Source: Limonium bicolor (taxonomy: Eukaryota; Streptophyta; Magnoliopsida; Caryophyllales; Plumbaginaceae). From it: 64,000 nt of DNA. A program made the translations under genes and the position numbers. This document shows positions 59,019 through 64,000 of this stretch, piece by piece. Within the stretch, counting starts at the first letter, position 1; each line of letters starts with the position of its first letter. The notes under the pieces were generated by a model. The model was given only the letters and a program-made list of their open reading frames with translations. It was not told where the DNA came from and made no database searches. Where the stretch lies: assembly GCA_023374045.1 (NCBI GenBank), contig CM041776.1:471685375-471749374 (forward strand). The letters are read 5' to 3'.

Positions 59019-60501
59019 TGATGAGTGTCTATATGAGCATGTTTTAGGGGAGTATTTCATATGTTTAATCAACACTTTTCATGCTCATTTCTCCACTCTG
59101 GCTTGTTTTCCTCTAGTTTTGTGTTTCATTGGTGTCTTACACATTTATTGTTCAAACGGGAGGAATAACATAGATAGGAGTAAAGTAGATGAAGAGAGGA
59201 ACGCGTGGGCGCAAACGGATCCAAAATCGGAGCTGAAACGAAGAAGATATAGCATTTCGAAGTTAGCCTAATGGAATCGACCGACCCATAGGTCTCAGTC
59301 GGTCGTGGGTCGGTCGGACTTTTAAAAGAACGCGATTTTTGTCCCCGAGCTACTGGAATCGACCGACCCATAGTCTGGGTCGGTCGGACTTATAAAAAAG
59401 CGTTTTCGGCCCCGAAATTGCTCCTGGACGCGACCGACCCATGGGACCGACCCAGGGTGGGTCGGTCGGGTCGAAAATTAGCCCAGATCTGCGTTTTAAA
59501 ACGGGGAAGTTTGGGGAAAACTTCCCCATTCTTCATTCAGTCGAGTTCCGCCCCAAAAACAGAGAGGAAGGGCGATTCTAAAGGAGAAAAGAAGAGGAGA
59601 AGAGAAGAAGAAGAAGAGAAGAGAAGGGAGGAGAAGAGAAGAGAAGCTCACCTCCTTCCAAGCTCCATTAATGGCTACTTCTATCCCTTGCTCTTTTATT
59701 TTGTCTCCTATGGCTGTGTAGAATCATTTGAAGCTAGGGATTGGGGATTTTGTCTCAAAATCCCTAAACTCCATTGTAGATTCTTGAACTCATTTATGGT
59801 TTTATTTTGGTTCTTGTGCTGAATACTGATAATTATTGCGTATTTATGATTCTTAAACTTGTTGCTCATGATTTGAGGAGTAGTTTAGGGTTTTACCCAA
59901 ATTATCAATTATGTGTTAAATTGGTCGGTTTGGCCTACCTATTAGTTTATCATTATTGTGGGATTCTATCAAAATGTTATTCAGAGATAGAAACCTAAAC
60001 TGTTAGAGACTAAAACGGTGTACTCTGATTTCGATGATTTTGAGATTAGACTACATTGTAACTTTAGTGGACCTTTAGCTTAGTGCTATCGATTGACTCA
60101 GGGCTTAGCTGCATGAGAAGTCTCAATTAAATTGGTTAGGATTAGTAGGCCTAGATTAGGTTGCTAATTAATTAAGTGTTCCCGTGGTTTAGCTATGAGT
60201 TCGAGGTTCGACAATCGGTAGTAAGGGGAGGACGGGTGCAAATATCCATCCCGGGCTACACCTATCCTAGATAGTTAGTTTAGTGTTTATTGATTTTCTT
60301 TATTTCTCCAATTACAACCCAAAAACCCAAAACCCATAATTTACATTTATGCACTTTTGTATATATCCTCTTGCACGTTTACTAAGCTTATAATTAGCTA
60401 GATAGTTACGAAGTCCCTGTGGATACGACCTTGTTGTACTACAATGATTGGGTTCACTGCCCATAGTTAGCAAGATAGTCTCACCACTATTTTGCCCAAC
60501 A
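59019..60501 (+). repeat. B 3' LTR
   Basis: Starts TGATGAGTG and ends CCCAACA. Copy of 54582-56060. Array at 59276-59470. Confidence 0.93.
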
Positions 60502-60506
60502 GGTCA

Positions 60507-60885
60507 TCGTCGGGTTATGGATGACTTCAGTTCAGTTGATTTTGGTTTGGATGACTTCGGTTCGGATGGATTGTGGTTTACTTTCGGTTTTACAATAATA
60601 CGGTTCGGTTTGGTCCGGGTCGTTTTATTTCGGATTTCGGGTCATTTTTCAAGTTATAGTTTTTGGTTGAGATTCGGATTCGGATCATATTGGTTTGGTT
60701 CGGTTTTTCGGGTTCGGGTTACTTTTGCCAGGTGTAGGTATATGAACCGAACAATTATTACTATGATGGACTACTGTACTTGGGCTTGTACTGTTATAAA
60801 TTAAGTCCGCCCATTGCATCTACTATCACTCAGCCGCTGTCTGTGGGGCGACCAGGGAGGTGTGGGATGGGAGGGTCCGATGTTG
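60507..60885. repeat. GGTTCG-rich DNA and third copy of the 130 bp repeat
   Basis: It continues the DNA interrupted by B at 54581. 60739-60885 repeats the unit seen at 53061-53330. Confidence 0.8.
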
Positions 60886-60939
60886 CTCGTGGTCGTGATG
60901 GTGTGGGATGAAATGTCTAGCGGTTTGACTTGAAGGAGC

Positions 60940-62270
60940 GCCTTTCTTTGTTGCCTGCCTCCATCGTGAATTCATCCCAATATGGGAGTACATTGTGAAT
61001 GAAAAACTTCCGGAAGCATCCAGAGAGGCCAAGTTACTACAAAGAAAGGAGGCTAAGTTCTTCATTGAGAACGGGCAAATGTATAAGACATCTTTTGGAA
61101 TCCCTACTCTAAAATGCATTACCAGGGAAGAAGAAAAAGCACTCCTGAGAGAAGTGGAAATCATCAAGGTCAATGAACCTTAGCACACAAGATTGTGTGA
61201 ATGGAATATTTCTGACCCACAATGCTGGAAGAAAGCAAGAATTATGTAAAGGGATGGGGGACATGTCAAGAACATGGTCCAACAATTCATTCTCCCCCAC
61301 CAGATTTGGGCTCAATTACAAGCCCCGGGTCGTTTGCAGTCCAGGGGCTTAATATAGTTGGCTCATTTCCAGAAGCTTCCCCCTTTCTTATTGTTCCCAT
61401 AAGATACCACTTGAAATGAATGATTCAAATTTATATTATTAATCTAAGATGTATACCAAGTCAAAAAAATGAAGAAGTTGATCTTGATATTGACCAAGTC
61501 AATAAATGACTTGTATCTCGTATAAAAATTAATGTATGTGGAAGTAGATTACTTCCAAAATAGGTAGAAGTAATGCCCACCGTATCCATTACTACAAATA
61601 GATCAGAATAATTCATCTGAAAAAATGTGATATTAAAATATGGATCACTACAAAAAATTATTACAGATAATGGCACAAAGTTCAATTGTAATGTTTTCTG
61701 GAAATTCTACGATGCTTGGCCTATAGAACTCAAATTTGCATCTGTGGCTCACCCTCAAGAAAACGGTCAAGTAGAGAGCGCAAATGGCCAAATTGTGAGA
61801 GGGATAAAAAAGAATCTGGGTATCAAAAAGGGGAAATGAGCAGAGGTTTTTTGTCAAGTACTGTGGGGATATAGCACAACAGAGAAAGGGCCTACCGGTG
61901 AAACACCTTTCAGGCTAGCTTACGGACTAGAAGTTGTAGCGCATGCAGAAGTCCTAATCCCTTCTGATAGAATAATTGAGTAAGAAAATACTGCAAAATT
62001 CAGGATGAATTGAATTTTCTGGAAGAAAAAAGAATAGCAGCTCAAGCAATGATACAAAAGAACAAGGCTCAAATAGAAAAATACTTCTGAAAGAAAGTCG
62101 GGGAAAGAAGTTTCATTCATGAGATATAGTATTGAGGGAGGTAAATCAACCAAAGAAGCTTCAAGCTCAATGGGAAGGGCCATATGTTGTTTGCCATAAG
62201 GTTGGAAGAGCATAATATAGACTCCAAAATTTGGAAGGACAAGAGTTACCCTACTTATGGCATACGGAAT
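60940..62270 (+). pseudogene. pol: Tat-like Ty3/gypsy pol relic (integrase region)
   Basis: Pieces in order: LPEASREAKLLQRKEAKFF and CITREEEKALLREV (the RNase H-integrase linker typical of Tat elements, about 60995-61165). Then an integrase core with SLQKIITDNGTKF and VAHPQENGQVES (about 61645-61790), then TGETPFRLAYG (about 61890-61925) and a decayed C-terminus. Stops and frameshifts run throughout, and the first integrase Asp segment is missing. No LTR could be tied to it. Confidence 0.82.
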
Positions 62271-62384
62271 ATTAAAAAAGTATTACATGTAAAAGTTGTC
62301 TAAGGATTCCATGTGTAACACATCTCTTGAAGTAACAAAATGCAATTTTGTCTTTCTGAAAATTGTTGTTATCGAAAGTACGAA

Positions 62385-62665
62385 AAATCCATCATCGAAT
62401 GAAGTGGCAAGCTCTCACCATAATCGAATGGTTGAGAAAGCAAAATAAATCTATCATTAATGGTTGATAAAAGTATAAATTCCATCATTGAATGGCATCG
62501 CAAGCTATCACCATCATTGAATCGTCGATAAAAGTATAAATTCCATCATCGAATGGCATCGCAAGCTATTACCAAAGTGGAATGGTTGATAAAAAAAAGT
62601 CCATCATCAAATGTCCAAGACAGCTATCACCATCATCAAATGGTTGATAAAAAACTTCACCAATA
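62385..62665. repeat. Degenerate tandem repeat ATCATCGAATGGCATCGCAAGCTATCACC
   Basis: Four to five units of about 60-65 bp with ATCATCGAATGG, CAAGCTATCACC and TGGTTGATAAAA blocks, directly after the Tat pol relic, where the 3' untranslated region would be. Confidence 0.8.
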
Positions 62666-63680
62666 AAGCAACAAACAAAATCCAACTTTGTTCCCATAAA
62701 AGAGCTCTAGTCATGGGGCGCCATGAAAATTGAATTTATAAAATAAATGGAGCTTATAAAATAAGAAACTTTGGACTAAGTCGGTCTCTTCGAAAAGCCA
62801 AAAGTACTTGATTCTAGTTTTCACATTTTTCTTAAAAAAAGGAGAAAAAGTACATTGATTCAAAAATAAGAGAGTACAAAAAGTTATAGGCCTAATCAAA
62901 ATATACTACTTTCACATCCCTAATTTGCAGCTTCTTTTGTAGTAGTTGCAGCCTTCTTTCCGAAAGTCGCAACACTTTTCCCGGAGTTGAAACGCCTTGC
63001 CTTCAACAATCACTACCAAATGTGCACCTCGATTCCCACCTGATGCTGCATAGGAAGCCATCAAAGGGGTAAAGCGGGTACCACCCGGCCGAGGGCTTGG
63101 GTTTCCTAAAAAAAATTGTATGCTTAGCGATCTCTTAAAAGAGAGGATGCCAGGAAAGCTTTGTCAAGAACACTTTTCTTATCGTAAAAATAATTGTCAA
63201 CAACTTGGTGGCATGCGTTTACCAGCTTCTTACTTTGGGATATAAGTAGCTCTTCAGCGAAGACAGTTCCTTGTCCTTCTCTTGGGTGGCCTCTAGAGAC
63301 TACCAGTAGAACTGGCCGAAGCTGTTGACCTGGCTCTCATTGCTCATGGCCAATGTACGTTAACAATTCCCCTCTCCTATCAAGACCCCTCTTGGTCCTT
63401 CAGAATCGTGTTTTCCTCATACACCTCCCGCAAGTGAGCCAAAAGTGTGTCATATTCTGAAGGGTCTGAAAGGGTAAAAGAAATGATAAGTACATCTAAC
63501 AAAGGAAGGAAAACCAAAACTATCAGAAATACATTCTAGAAACATATTTGTGAAAACAATATAAAAATAAAATACCTTGAGATTGTCTTAAATGATCATT
63601 TAGATATTATATCTACTCATCTTTCTACTTTAACTTTCTCCTCAAGGTTTCATTCCCAGAGACCTAAGTTTTAAGTGACA
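62666..63680. other. No recognisable gene
   Basis: Low-complexity AT-rich DNA. On the minus strand around 63150-63300 short charged frames look like part of the coiled-coil relic to the right. Confidence 0.5.
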
Positions 63681-63689
63681 CTCAAATTT

Positions 63690-64000
63690 TAATAGCCGAT
63701 CTTTTAGAGCAGATTGTTTGGTTTCAGCTTCAAGGGGGAATTCTTTGTCTTCAATGATATAATTTCCTCTCAAAATTTGATCAACTGCGCCTCGAGAGCA
63801 TCAACAGCAAATTCCTTCTCCTTCAAAATCCGCTTATTTTCATCAGAGATTTGCCAGGTACTATCTTTGACTTTATGATCTTATTCTTAGTTTGTGGCAT
63901 TAATAAAATCCTGAAGAGAATCATGAGCAAGCTTAAGCGATTTCTCAGCTTCTTTAGCGTGAGAAGTTAGGGTGAAGCTCACTGAAGGTTCTTGGAGTGG
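63690..64000 (-). pseudogene. Coiled-coil protein relic, runs off the window
   Basis: From 64000 leftward one frame reads charged heptad-like sequence (SHAKEAEKSLKLAHDSLQDF; ENKRILKEKEFAVDALEAQL) with several stops. Such coiled-coil ORFs occur in Tat-type elements and in other plant transposon proteins. I cannot assign it. Confidence 0.45.

Larger units (their letters stand above)
54582..60501 (+). mobile_element. B: complete non-autonomous Athila/Tat-like LTR element
   Basis: LTRs of 1479 bp (54582-56060) and 1483 bp (59019-60501) have TG...CA ends, and TSD GGTCA lies on both sides (54577-54581, 60502-60506). The interior is 2958 bp with tRNA-Asp-type PBS, a decayed acidic ORF, a conserved hairpin, the GAGGACAAGCAAA block and PPT. 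It has no protease, RT or integrase. LTRs differ by about 2-3%, mostly in and near the palindromic array. It is a relative of A. Confidence 0.93.

Overview
The window is plant nuclear DNA, most likely from a eudicot. It is AT-rich and packed with nested LTR retrotransposons of angiosperm lineages (Ty3/gypsy Tekay-like chromoviruses, Athila/Tat-like elements, Ty1/copia). It also holds a Stowaway-type MITE and one spliced host gene, a laccase. No bacterial, organellar or CRISPR features were seen. Element names used here: E1, D, A, C and B.

Layout. 1-41466 is a four-level nest read from LTR ends, primer-binding sites, polypurine tracts and target-site duplications. C (chromovirus, minus strand, 31486-41466) sits in a copia relic (41467-42165). 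A (non-autonomous Athila/Tat-like, minus, 26884-31485) sits in the 3' end of C. E1 (chromovirus, plus, 1-26883) sits in the 3' LTR of A. D (plus, 11727-25631, TSD CAGAC) sits in the 3' LTR of E1. The left parts of E1, A and C lie outside the window. 42285-46615 is a Tat-like gag relic split by a solo chromovirus LTR (TSD ATCAG), which itself contains a solo copia-like LTR (TSD TAGTT). 47205-50176 is a six-exon laccase gene on the minus strand, followed by a Stowaway-type MITE and a 1.65 kb element with inverted ends. 53-60.9 kb is a GGTTCG-rich repeat region holding B, a second non-autonomous Athila/Tat-like element (54582-60501, TSD GGTCA). 60.9-64 kb holds a Tat-like pol relic, a degenerate tandem array and a coiled-coil relic.

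Main observation. Both chromoviruses, E1 and C, carry an AlkB-type 2-oxoglutarate/Fe(II) dioxygenase reading frame at the same place, between the gag zinc knuckles and the pol protease. In both copies the frame lies in what looks like an intron. A donor site at the gag C-terminus can join in frame either to an acceptor just before AlkB or to an acceptor just before the protease. Two smaller introns interrupt gag at matching places and phases in both. I infer a retrotransposon that makes Gag, Gag-AlkB and Gag-Pol by intron retention and alternative 3' splice choice. Both copies are dead in pol, but the AlkB frame in C is open with all expected catalytic residues.

Other points. D is an extreme non-autonomous element: 6.6 kb LTRs around 671 bp of internal DNA that keeps little beyond PBS, leader, 3' hairpin and PPT. 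The LTRs of B (Athila/Tat-like) and C (chromovirus) share arrays of GACCGACCCA/TGGGTCGGTC palindromes that contain the DRE/CRT core RCCGAC. A and B share a conserved ORF C-terminus followed by a covarying hairpin. All splice, age and function statements are by-eye inference.
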